Source of the DNA: Nitrospira sp.
GTDB lineage: Bacteria; Nitrospirota; Nitrospiria; Nitrospirales; Nitrospiraceae
Direction of reading: 5' to 3'
NCBI GenBank assembly: GCA_024330925.1
Contig: JANDJK010000005.1
Span: 1-54,352 of the forward strand
Length of the DNA: 54,352 nucleotides
Made by a program: the position numbers and the translations under genes. Shown piece by piece: positions 1-7,343 of the stretch. Position 1 is the stretch's first letter, and each line of letters opens with the position of its first letter. The notes under the pieces were generated by a model. That model was not told where the DNA came from. It worked only from the letters and a program-made list of their open reading frames with translations, and made no database searches.

Positions 1-10
1 ACGAAAGAAC

Positions 11-25
11 CGCCCCGACGGGGCG
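11..25. repeat. GC-rich hairpin before luxI
   Basis: CGCCCC-GAC-GGGGCG forms a 6-bp perfect stem 18 bases before the luxI start codon and just before its AAGGAGGGAG ribosome-binding site. It could be the terminator stem of a gene left of the window, although no T-tract follows, or a structure in the luxI leader. The window starts too close to decide. Confidence 0.4.
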
Positions 26-42
26 CACACAAGGAGGGAGCG

Positions 43-753
43 ATGAGGGAATCGGCGCTGGTAGAGGAAAAAGAGCTGTCGTTCTACGAAGGGGCATGGT
101 TGGTCAAGACCTTGACTGATGAGGAGGAGCTGCGAGAAGCGTACCGCTTGCGCCATCGTGTCTTCGCCGAGCGGTTGAAATGGGTGCCGGAGCGAGCCGA
201 TCGACTCGAAGAAGACGTCTACGACGCGTGGAGCACGTCGATCGGCGTGTTTTCTCCAGAAGCCCGCTTATTGGGGATGGTCCGCATGACCCAGGCACCC
301 CTTCCCTTCATGATCGAAAGTGAGTTCAGCGCCTGTTTGGTGGGCGAGCACCAAGTCCGGAAGACGCCGGATACGGCGGAGATCACGAGACTCATGGTGG
401 ACCCGTCGATAACGGACCGAGGGTTGTCCGGCAGATTGATGAAGACCATCTTCAAGGGAATGTACCAATGGTGTCTCGCGCACGACGTGCGCTACACGTA
501 CATGGTGGTTGAGCACAAACTCTTGCGGGTCGTGCAGCGGATGGGGTGGCCGTGCCGTCCCATTGGAGAGCCTGTTGCCATTCCGCCTGCGGAGGTGCTC
601 TCCATAGGAGGGGTGCTCGACCTCGACGAATTTCGAGCCCAGGCGTTGACCTTGCGCCCTGCCATGTTGGAGTGGTTGACCAAGACGGACAAGATGCCTG
701 CTATTCCGGCACGCTCAACCGCAGAAGGACACATGGCTCCGCTCGTTGGCTGA
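43..753 (+). CDS. luxI: Acyl-homoserine-lactone synthase (LuxI family)
   Basis: This 236-residue protein has the LuxI fold and makes an N-acyl-homoserine lactone from S-adenosylmethionine and an acyl donor (usually acyl-ACP). The invariant family residues are present with the right spacing: R37, F41, W47, D58, D61, then E113 and R116 in an AEITR motif. It is somewhat longer than the roughly 200-residue norm because of a 25-residue C-terminal tail. The ATG is preceded by a strong AAGGAGGGAG site, which fixes the start. A LuxR-type receptor lies convergently 293 bp downstream, so this is a complete two-gene quorum-sensing module. AHL production is known in nitrite oxidisers including Nitrospira. 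The acyl chain length cannot be read from the sequence. Confidence 0.93.
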   Translation: MRESALVEEKELSFYEGAWLVKTLTDEEELREAYRLRHRVFAERLKWVPERADRLEEDVYDAWSTSIGVFSPEARLLGMVRMTQAPLPFMIESEFSACLVGEHQVRKTPDTAEITRLMVDPSITDRGLSGRLMKTIFKGMYQWCLAHDVRYTYMVVEHKLLRVVQRMGWPCRPIGEPVAIPPAEVLSIGGVLDLDEFRAQALTLRPAMLEWLTKTDKMPAIPARSTAEGHMAPLVG

Positions 754-1046
754 GGGAACGGAGGAGGATGATACAGGGGACTGATCGGCATGGTTTTGCT
801 GTGAGAGGAAAGAGCCCCTCGGCCATCTTTTCTCGCAACGACGGTCTCCTTCTGTGTCAGAGTGCACATGTAGTCACGCATGTGCGCGAGCAACAGGGGT
901 TCTAACAGACGGGCTCGATTGTCTCTAACGATTGTTGTGTGGAGGAGGGAATTCGTCCGTTCCTTCCCGACCCTTCATTTTCTAACGATTGCTTAAGCGA
1001 GCGGTCGCACACGATCGCACAGAGGGGAAAAATGCTGCCGGCCAAC
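754..1046. other. luxI-luxR convergent intergenic region
   Basis: No gene is supported in these 293 bases. The region holds an inverted repeat (864-870 GCACATG with 879-885 CATGTGC, 8-base loop) that could end both convergent transcripts, although no T-tract follows. It also holds an exact 11-bp direct repeat TCTAACGATTG at 924-934 and 981-991. Confidence 0.4.
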
Positions 1047-1868
1047 CTAACTGGCGGACGGCAAGCCATGCAGGGCAGGCAGGCCGTGTTCGATGGCGAT
1101 GGCCACGGCTTGCGAGCGCGACGTGACTTCGAGTTTGGAGAAGATGCTCTCGATGTGAAATCGGACCGTTCGTTCGCTCACCCCAAGAATCTTGCCGATT
1201 TCCCAGTTGGTTTTTCCGTTTTTCATCCAATTGAGGATCGTGACTTCCCGCGACGTGAGCTCCTTGATGCAGCGATCTGTCTTAGGCGAAGTCTTAGGCG
1301 CGACTCTCAGTAGAGCGAGGTGGAGATGAGATCCTAAATAGTCGATTAGGGGCAGCAACCGTTCCGCCTCCGTTGCCTCGATTGCGTGTTCGGTGGCAAA
1401 AGAGCAGAATGTGACGAGCTTACAGGTTTGATCGATCGATCCCGTTGTAACCCCATCGCACAGGCCGAACTGGCGAGCAGTCTCTATAAAGTCTCGCTCG
1501 TGCTCCGATGGCGATTGGCTTTGATAGACCGTTTGCCAATGCCGCGTTCCTGGAGTTTCCAGTGCCGATTTGAAGATAGGGTCGACCTCCATAAAGCTGT
1601 TTTTCCAGTACCGGTACAACCATTCGTCAGGAAAGTTGGCATTGACGATATTGCTAAATCCAGCGAAACTCCCGTCTGGTCCCAGGCGAACCAGCCCCCC
1701 TAACGATTTACTAAAGGGGAAGTATTTTTGGAAAAGGAACAACACTTCCCGCACCTGTTCCGGGGTCATTGCGTGGGCGGTGTAATGGATAACCTCCAAA
1801 AAGTACTCGCATTCTTGTTTGGACAGATCGTTGAAAATACCGCGGGGAAAAGGAGTCGGGGAAGACAT
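1047..1868 (-). CDS. luxR: LuxR-family AHL-responsive transcription factor
   Basis: This 273-residue regulator has an N-terminal autoinducer-binding domain and a C-terminal LuxR helix-turn-helix (about residues 202-262). The ligand-pocket residues defined in TraR/LuxR all align with the expected spacing: W83, Y87, D96, P97 and W111. The HTH carries E208 and G218 in the conserved LTSRE...NGKTN context, followed by the recognition segment SERTVRFH. It faces luxI convergently and is the obvious partner of the synthase. A TTGATT-17-TATGGT promoter and a 16-bp palindrome lie upstream (1905-1973), suggesting autoregulation. The start ATG follows GGAG/AGGT elements. Confidence 0.93.
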   Translation of the reverse strand: MSSPTPFPRGIFNDLSKQECEYFLEVIHYTAHAMTPEQVREVLFLFQKYFPFSKSLGGLVRLGPDGSFAGFSNIVNANFPDEWLYRYWKNSFMEVDPIFKSALETPGTRHWQTVYQSQSPSEHERDFIETARQFGLCDGVTTGSIDQTCKLVTFCSFATEHAIEATEAERLLPLIDYLGSHLHLALLRVAPKTSPKTDRCIKELTSREVTILNWMKNGKTNWEIGKILGVSERTVRFHIESIFSKLEVTSRSQAVAIAIEHGLPALHGLPSAS

Positions 1869-1904
1869 AGGACCTGCTCTCCAGTCAGAGAAAGCGGTGT
1901 AGAA

Positions 1905-1933
1905 ACCATAGTTTGTTTAGGTCTTCAAATCAA
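1905..1933 (-). promoter_or_regulatory. Candidate sigma70-type promoter of luxR
   Basis: On the minus strand TTGATT (1928-1933) is separated by 17 bases from TATGGT (1905-1910). Transcription would start near 1898, about 30 bases before the luxR ATG. The spacing is optimal and both hexamers are near consensus, but this is a pattern match only. Confidence 0.4.
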
Positions 1934-1957
1934 GATGGTGGTCGGTTAAATCTGTAC

Positions 1958-1973
1958 AGGGTCAAATGACCCT
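1958..1973. promoter_or_regulatory. Candidate lux-box-like palindrome
   Basis: AGGGTCA-AA-TGACCCT is a perfect 7-bp inverted repeat with a 2-bp spacer. It is centred about 67 bases upstream of the start point predicted for luxR, a location used by class I activator sites. Its sequence differs from classical lux boxes, so operator function is an inference from symmetry and position. Confidence 0.35.
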
Positions 1974-2428
1974 AGTTCGGGGCCCATCCTGTCCATTTGC
2001 AGGAGCAGTGTGAGTGCCAGTGGTAGGTGGGAGAAGCGGGGGATCAGGCAATTCGGTTTCAGTTGCCGGGAGGACGAGCTGCTGGGGCGGGTACCAGGTT
2101 GACAGCCTCGGTCGACGACACCTCAGTCGTTGGTGAGGTCCCTGCCTGGTTACCGTTGATTGCCGGCGTACCTCTTCTCTCTCGGTGGAGGGGTGACGTG
2201 CACTGGGTGATTGGTTTGGTTGCTTCGTTGATTCTTGGTGGTGGAATTTCATCGTAGGGACCAAGAGGAACCCTTTGGATGGATGTGTCAGGAAAGGGTT
2301 TCATGAAATCTTGCACAGGGGTCGGTAACCGCTTGGGTCCACCTGGTCACAGCACCATTGCGCTTCGGTTTATGTGGGGTCGATAGGCCTCTACTTCGTG
2401 GATTGTCGGCCGACAGGTAGATTGAGCT
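1974..2428. other. Intergenic region between luxR and uvrC
   Basis: About 450 bases without a convincing gene. Open frames on both strands (roughly 2027-2257 on plus and 2059-2316 on minus) have low-complexity, proline-rich or otherwise unremarkable translations and no convincing ribosome-binding sites. A perfect 12-bp palindrome TGTCGGCCGACA lies at 2404-2415, 14 bases past the uvrC stop codon. Confidence 0.4.
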
Positions 2429-4282
2429 CTAGTCGCAGGCCCAATCGCTGGGTCTCTGGTTGAGCCATTGTCGCAGTTGCGCGATGGTATGCTGGTCCAG
2501 CCCGGCTTCTTCAAGCGCTGTGTCATTGGCTTCAGCCAGCCCCTTCACGCTGCCAAAGCGAACCAGCAGCCGTTGCCGCCTTGCCTCGCCGATGCCTGGG
2601 ATCCTGTCAAGCTCGGAGGTAGTCAAGGCTTTCCTTCGCAGGCGACGGTGGTAGGTCAATGCGAAACGGTGAGCTTCATCTCGAATGTGTTGGAGCAGAT
2701 GAGTGACCGGGGCGGTCGGAGAGAGAATGAGAGGGTTTTTCCTGCCGGCGAGAAATACCCGTTCCTCTTTGGCTCCGCGGGCCTTGGCCAACCCAATGAT
2801 CGGTAGATGGGAAAGGCCAGCCTCTTGAAGCCCCTCCATGGCAGCGGATAATTGCCCCAGGCCACCGTCGATAAGAATCACATCGGGTAGGGAGAGACCT
2901 TCGTTCATGCTGCTTGGTTCGTTGTTGAGTATGCCATAGCGTCGAATGACTGCCTCTTTGATGCTCGCAAAGTCGTTGGCGCCCACGACGGTCTTGATTT
3001 TAAACCGCCGGTAGTCGGCCTTCTTCATCTGGCCGTCTTCCCACACGACCATGGAGGCTACGGACAGGTCACCCATGGTTGTGGAGATATCAAATCCTTC
3101 GATGCGGCGCGGTGGATGATCCAACCTCAACAGTCGCTGCAATTCGATGCTTGCTTGCCGATCAAGTTCTTCTTCGCGTAGATGATTGGTCACAGCGGCT
3201 GCTGCGTTTTCTTCGGCCAGCAGCACGAGTTGGTGCTTGGTGCCCCGTTCTGGGGCAAGGACACGGACCGGTTCTCCTCGCTTGTTGGAGAGCCATTGTT
3301 CAATCAGTTGGGCGTCTTCTAGCGCGGTAGGGATGAGTATCTCTTTCGGTGGTTGCCCGTCTTTGTTGTAGAACTGCTCAATGGCTGAACGAACGAGCTC
3401 CTCATCGGTGGCATCGGCCGACTGCGGCCAAAAGAAATCTTTGCGCCCGATCAACAGGCCGCCTCGGACAAACAGAATCTGCAAGTCCACGGCGTTGCCT
3501 TGCCGTGCGAAACCAATGACGTCCTGATCGACAGCGGAAACCTGCGTCACCCGCTGTTTTTCCAACATCCGTTCCACTTTAAAAAGACGATCCCGCAGTC
3601 GAGCCGCCTCCTCGAATTCCTCGCGCTCGGCCGCCTGGTGCATTTTCTCCCGTAACTCATCCAGGAGCTCGCGATCGCGACCTTCCAAAAATTGACGGAC
3701 CTGTCTGACGATCTGGTGGTACTCTTCCTTTGTTTGGTTGCCGGTGCATGGCGCCATACACCGTTTGATTTCAAACTCGAGACAGGCCCGTTCTGCTTTG
3801 CCGTCGATCTCGATCGAGCAGGTCGCCAGGGGGAACACGTGCTTGATGACTTTCAACGTCTCCCGCAGAGCGTTGGTTGGGGTATAGGGGCCGTAGTAGA
3901 GAGCTCCATCTCGCTGGACCCGACGCACAAGAGATAGGCGAGGAAAGTCGTCTTTGATGGGCAGTCGGAGGTAGGGATATTGTTTGTCGTCGCGAAGCAC
4001 AATATTGAATCGAGGCTTGTGTCGTTTGACGAGATTGCTTTCAAGGATCAGCGCTTCCAGTTCCGAACGGGTGACCATCGTTTCCACGTCGGCGATCTGG
4101 CTTACGAGCAAGGCGGTTTTGGGGTTGTGATCGGCACTGCGCTGAAAGTAGGATCGCACTCGGTCGGCGAGGACGGCCGCTTTGCCGATATAAATGATTG
4201 CACCCTGCGCGTTTTTGAATAGATAGACTCCTGGCTGTTCCGGGAGACGAGCGAGCTTGGCACTGAGATCGTCGCGTGTCAT
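2429..4282 (-). CDS. uvrC: Excinuclease ABC subunit C
   Basis: UvrC makes the dual incisions of nucleotide excision repair after UvrAB finds a lesion. The 617-residue length is normal. Domains in order are: N-terminal GIY-YIG nuclease (GVYLF...IIYIGKA, residues 18-36); a UVR motif in the region FEEAARLRDRL that contacts UvrB; the RNase H-like C-terminal nuclease with FDIS, LIDGGLGQL and RDEAHRFA motifs; and a terminal helix-hairpin-helix (RIPGIGEARRQRLL). It is the last gene of a minus-strand group after the VOC protein and the DapF homologue, 90 bases downstream of the latter. No truncation is visible. Confidence 0.97.
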   Translation of the reverse strand: MTRDDLSAKLARLPEQPGVYLFKNAQGAIIYIGKAAVLADRVRSYFQRSADHNPKTALLVSQIADVETMVTRSELEALILESNLVKRHKPRFNIVLRDDKQYPYLRLPIKDDFPRLSLVRRVQRDGALYYGPYTPTNALRETLKVIKHVFPLATCSIEIDGKAERACLEFEIKRCMAPCTGNQTKEEYHQIVRQVRQFLEGRDRELLDELREKMHQAAEREEFEEAARLRDRLFKVERMLEKQRVTQVSAVDQDVIGFARQGNAVDLQILFVRGGLLIGRKDFFWPQSADATDEELVRSAIEQFYNKDGQPPKEILIPTALEDAQLIEQWLSNKRGEPVRVLAPERGTKHQLVLLAEENAAAAVTNHLREEELDRQASIELQRLLRLDHPPRRIEGFDISTTMGDLSVASMVVWEDGQMKKADYRRFKIKTVVGANDFASIKEAVIRRYGILNNEPSSMNEGLSLPDVILIDGGLGQLSAAMEGLQEAGLSHLPIIGLAKARGAKEERVFLAGRKNPLILSPTAPVTHLLQHIRDEAHRFALTYHRRLRRKALTTSELDRIPGIGEARRQRLLVRFGSVKGLAEANDTALEEAGLDQHTIAQLRQWLNQRPSDWACD

Positions 4283-4372
4283 ACGTCACGGGGCCCTGAT
4301 TCATAGCATACCAAGGGCAGTGCCTTGCTGTCTTCGGCCAACGACCGTTAACGCTGATGTGGCCCTATGGCC

Positions 4373-5242
4373 TTATCGTAAGGTCCGGACGAATGAGGGA
4401 CTGAGGAACCCACGGGCGACTTCGGCGACCGGCCCCTTCATGGTAAGGCTGAACTCTGGAGTGACGTCGACCAGTAAGGCTCCCCCCGGCATCTTCACGG
4501 TGACAGGGCTTTCAACCAGCCCTAACCGCACGGCTGCACACGCTGCGGCGCAGGATGAAGAGCCAGATGCCTGAGTTTCGCCGGCTCCTCGCTCCCAGAT
4601 CAAGATGAAGATTTCCTTGCGGCCGGTCGGGACGGCCAACTGGACGTTCGTTCGTTTGGGAAAGAATCGATGGGTTTCTAAGGCGGGGCCAAGTTCCAAC
4701 AGCTCCTCCCGGGACCAAGACTTTCCATACGGCTTAAACAGGATGCAGTGGGGGTTTCCCACACTCACGCCGGTGAAGGTGAAGCTGCGGCCTGCCACCT
4801 CGATGGGCTGTTGAACGAGTTCCGCAACCTTCAGAGTGCAAGGGAGGGCGGCTGGTGCAAACGTGGCTTGCCCCATCTCTACTGTGGCCTCCCGCACGTC
4901 TCCGTGGCGGTCCAGATGAACGACGATCGACACGATCCCTCCCTTGGTTTCCACTGTGAACCGCTGCTTTCTCGTCTTGCCGGTGGCATGGAGGTAGCGG
5001 GCGAAAATTCGCAACCCGTTGCCGGATTTCTCGGCCTCACTGCCGTCAGGGTTGAAAATTTTCAGACCAAAGTCGGCTTTCGTGGAGGGAACCACTGCGA
5101 GGATACCGTCGCTGCCTAGTCCCCAATGACGATCGCAGATGCGCTGGATGCTTTTCGCTGTGAGTTTGAACGTCAATTCCTGAGGGTCCATGACGAGATA
5201 ATCATTGCCTAGGCCATGTCCGCGAAAGAACCCGTTTTTCAT
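4373..5242 (-). CDS. dapF: DapF-family epimerase homologue with Ser/Ser active site
   Basis: DapF converts LL- to meso-diaminopimelate for peptidoglycan and lysine synthesis using two catalytic cysteines (Cys73 and Cys217 in the well-studied enzymes). This 289-residue protein keeps the framework: HGLGND near the N-terminus, GLGSDG, NPDGSEAE with N64, GNPHC, and WERGAGET. Both catalytic positions are serine: S73 (EKSGNGLR, codon TCC) and S226 (ETQASGSSSC, codon TCT). The start at 5242 is chosen over 5263 because AAAAGGAGG lies just before that ATG and the family N-terminus begins there. The gene follows the VOC protein by 37 bases. It may be a variant DapF, an epimerase or dehydratase with another substrate, or inactive. 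Family membership is secure, activity is not. Confidence 0.85.
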   Translation of the reverse strand: MKNGFFRGHGLGNDYLVMDPQELTFKLTAKSIQRICDRHWGLGSDGILAVVPSTKADFGLKIFNPDGSEAEKSGNGLRIFARYLHATGKTRKQRFTVETKGGIVSIVVHLDRHGDVREATVEMGQATFAPAALPCTLKVAELVQQPIEVAGRSFTFTGVSVGNPHCILFKPYGKSWSREELLELGPALETHRFFPKRTNVQLAVPTGRKEIFILIWERGAGETQASGSSSCAAACAAVRLGLVESPVTVKMPGGALLVDVTPEFSLTMKGPVAEVARGFLSPSFVRTLR

Positions 5243-5279
5243 CCGTCGCCTCCTTTTGGTCATGCTGTCAGGCGATGTG

Positions 5280-5678
5280 TTAGACGATTGTCACTCCAGG
5301 TGGGCGTTCGATCAATTCGATTTCGTAACCGTCCGGAGCATCGATGAAAATGAAGCGGCTACCGGATGAAGTTTGAGTAGGCCCATCCGTAATAGGAATG
5401 CCCTGTGCGGTCAGAAACGCAATGGCGCGATCCAGACTCTCGACCTGAAAGGCAAGATGGATGAGGTCTTCCTGCACACGAACTGGCCCGCTTGGGGGAA
5501 AACAGGTTAGCTCGATCAGTTCGTCGCTGTTTGGAGTTTTTAAGAAGGCAAGTTGCGAGCCCCGTGGTGAGGTCTTACGTTCGATGACTTCTAGACCAAG
5601 GATGGTGGTGTAGAACCGAATGGCCGCCTCAAGGTCGTTGACCCGCATCCTGGTGTGGAGTAGTTTGGTCACCTTCAT
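5280..5678 (-). CDS. VOC/glyoxalase I-like protein
   Basis: This 132-residue single-domain vicinal-oxygen-chelate protein resembles lactoylglutathione lyase (GloA). Candidate metal ligands occur in the usual order: His in LLHTRMRV, Glu in ELIELTCF, His in LIHLAFQV and Glu in YEIELIER. The frame stays open upstream to 6017, but that part encodes the tail of an unrelated GNAT domain. I place the start at 5678, where an ATAAGGGG ribosome-binding site precedes the ATG by about 3 bases and the VOC fold begins. It lies upstream of the dapF homologue in the same direction. Its substrate (methylglyoxal adduct or another) is not determinable. Confidence 0.8.
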   Translation of the reverse strand: MKVTKLLHTRMRVNDLEAAIRFYTTILGLEVIERKTSPRGSQLAFLKTPNSDELIELTCFPPSGPVRVQEDLIHLAFQVESLDRAIAFLTAQGIPITDGPTQTSSGSRFIFIDAPDGYEIELIERPPGVTIV

Positions 5679-5759
5679 GGGTCCCCTTATAGCAGATGCT
5701 GTAGGGCTGGTGGCAAGATCCAAGACGAAGTTCTCACAGACCGTTGGCGAGGATCTCTG

Positions 5760-6269
5760 CCCGGGATAACGGGCCAGGGTGATGGGGAAGGGGACGATAA
5801 GGGAGCGGCCACCGTTGGCTGGTCCCACCGTGTTCCGTACGAGAACTTCGGAGAAGCCAGCAACCAGGAGATCCGGTGTCGATCCTCCCTCCTGATAGCC
5901 CAGCTTGCGATAAAAGGCCCGGGCCTGCTCGTTAAAGTCCGACACGTATGCAAAGAGGTTCTGGGTTCGGGCAAACAGGGGTTGCTCAATGTATTCGAGC
6001 AAATGCCGGTCCACACCCTATCTGCGGACTCCTGGTGCGACCGTTAGCAGCTCTCACTCATCTCCCACCAGAAACCGGACGACCGCGATGGTGGCAATCT
6101 GAACGTTGAGTTCAGCCACATGGCTATCTCGTCCTGAAGGACAATGGACAAACGATGCAATCTCAAGCGACTGACGAAAGACCAAGCCGTTGCTACGGAT
6201 CTGATCTATCCAATATTGGCCCGATGGCTGATCGATCGGTGGAGGGCATGGGGCGGATAAGGAGCCTGT
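5760..6269 (-). pseudogene. GNAT acetyltransferase pseudogene
   Basis: Read on the minus strand in the frame of the VOC gene, this stretch encodes a recognisable GNAT domain interrupted by two in-frame stops: TGA at 6054-6056 and TAG at 6018-6020. The pieces join sensibly: VAELNVQIATIAV, then after the TGA ELLTVAPGVRR, then after the TAG GVDRHLLEYIEQ (the acetyl-CoA-binding motif A region), then FNEQARAFYRKLGYQE, the classical GNAT C-terminus. No start codon can be assigned upstream because a further in-frame stop occurs at 6270-6272. The frame runs without a stop into the VOC gene, so the original C-terminus has probably also been lost. Confidence 0.75.
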
Positions 6270-6272
6270 TTA

Positions 6273-6690
6273 TGGCTTTTCTCCTTTGCAATGGAGCGGT
6301 TCGCTGACTGTCGTGGGGTCAGAGGTCGGCGGGGGAGCACATTGCGGGTCAGCCGTCCGATGACGTCTCGTGTCTGGTTACCCTTTCTGTTGCGTGAAAT
6401 ACCACAATGCTCCCTGGTGTGAGGCGATCCGCCACATGGTTCAAAATCTGGTCGCTGAGAGACGGGAATCGGGGGCTCCCGATGCAAGGTCTCATTGGCT
6501 AAATCGAAGACCGAGGGGCTTCATACGCTGAACCGTCACGTCATTGAATTCCTCGCAAGGAGGACAGAATAAGGTGTTGGTGGTCAAGGTGTGGCTGCAG
6601 GTGCGCAACGGGTTCCTAACTCTTAGCCCTCTGCTGCTAGGTATCGTGCAACGGGAGGGGAGTATGGGGTTGGCCGTAAGTTCCGCTCTT
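6273..6690. other. Gene-free region next to two pseudogenes
   Basis: No open frame here has a recognisable product or a convincing ribosome-binding site. Given decayed genes on both sides, it probably contains further degraded sequence, perhaps the N-terminal part of the gene ending at 7083. Confidence 0.4.
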
Positions 6691-6700
6691 GAACCATTGA

Positions 6701-7083
6701 CTGCCGAACACGTGGTCAACACAACAGGCTGCTTGGGTTGGTCTAGGCTTAGGAGCTCTGTTCAGTCTGAGAGGCCTGATTGTGTTCCTTGGTGCACTGA
6801 CAGGTCACTTACCCGTTTCAATCCCCTAGGAAGGGGGATGGGCTATGGTAGTTGGTACAGTTCTCTGTGTTGCGACGATGGTCAGTCGGCGACAAGCGAC
6901 TCTCTATCAGATATTGGCGACTGTGCTGGTTCGGGAACTGATGGTCAGAACGGAGAGGGTTCTACCCGCCACCAGCTCATTGGATACGGCGGTCAGCGGA
7001 CATTTTTAGATCTTTGGTTATGGAGGGTTCCTGTCGTCGATAAAGGGCGAGTGATAGGGCTAGTAACGGTCCGCGATATTTAG
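6701..7083 (+). pseudogene. Degraded CBS-domain membrane protein (site-2-protease-like)
   Basis: In frame 2, 6722-7006 encodes a hydrophobic stretch (AAWVGLGLGALF), a stop at 6827-6829, another hydrophobic segment, then QILATVLVRELMVRTERVL and PATSSLDTAVSGHF, the start of a CBS domain. The frame stops at 7007-7009. The CBS domain continues in frame 1 as LDLWLWRVPVVDKGRVIGLV up to a stop at 7083. One missing T in the run at 7003-7007 would rejoin the two halves. A membrane segment leading into a CBS pair resembles M50 site-2-protease family proteins. No HExxH motif is visible, so the N-terminal catalytic part is lost or unrecognisable. Confidence 0.6.
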
Positions 7084-7343
7084 GCAGTGCTGACGTGGCT
7101 TTGGTTCAGCAGGTAAGTCTAAGAAGTGATGCGACCTGTCACGGCATTATTGTGTGGGGGGGCCGGAACCCCCCGCATGCAGGCTCTGGTGCAGATGACG
7201 CAGGGAGGATGAGATTGCCTTGTGGTGATGCACGATGACTACATAATCGGTCTGATAACACGGTCGGTGATGATGAAGTGTCTGCAACGGAGGGAAGGAC
7301 CTCAACACGGTTGATTCAATGGCGAGCGGGAACGAAGATTGTT

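Noticed and set aside
2027..2257. Plus-strand small frame with a hydrophobic end, possible membrane peptide
   Set aside because: No ribosome-binding site and no domain; hydrophobic tail alone is insufficient.
2059..2316. Minus-strand proline-rich small frame between luxR and uvrC
   Set aside because: Low-complexity translation without a recognisable fold, no ribosome-binding site, and competing frames on both strands.
5280..6014. GNAT-VOC fusion protein
   Set aside because: The GNAT part is an interrupted pseudogene tail and a good ribosome-binding site precedes the VOC start at 5678.
6206..6487. Minus-strand frame upstream of the GNAT remnant
   Set aside because: Composition unlike a protein and it overlaps the GNAT pseudogene in another frame.
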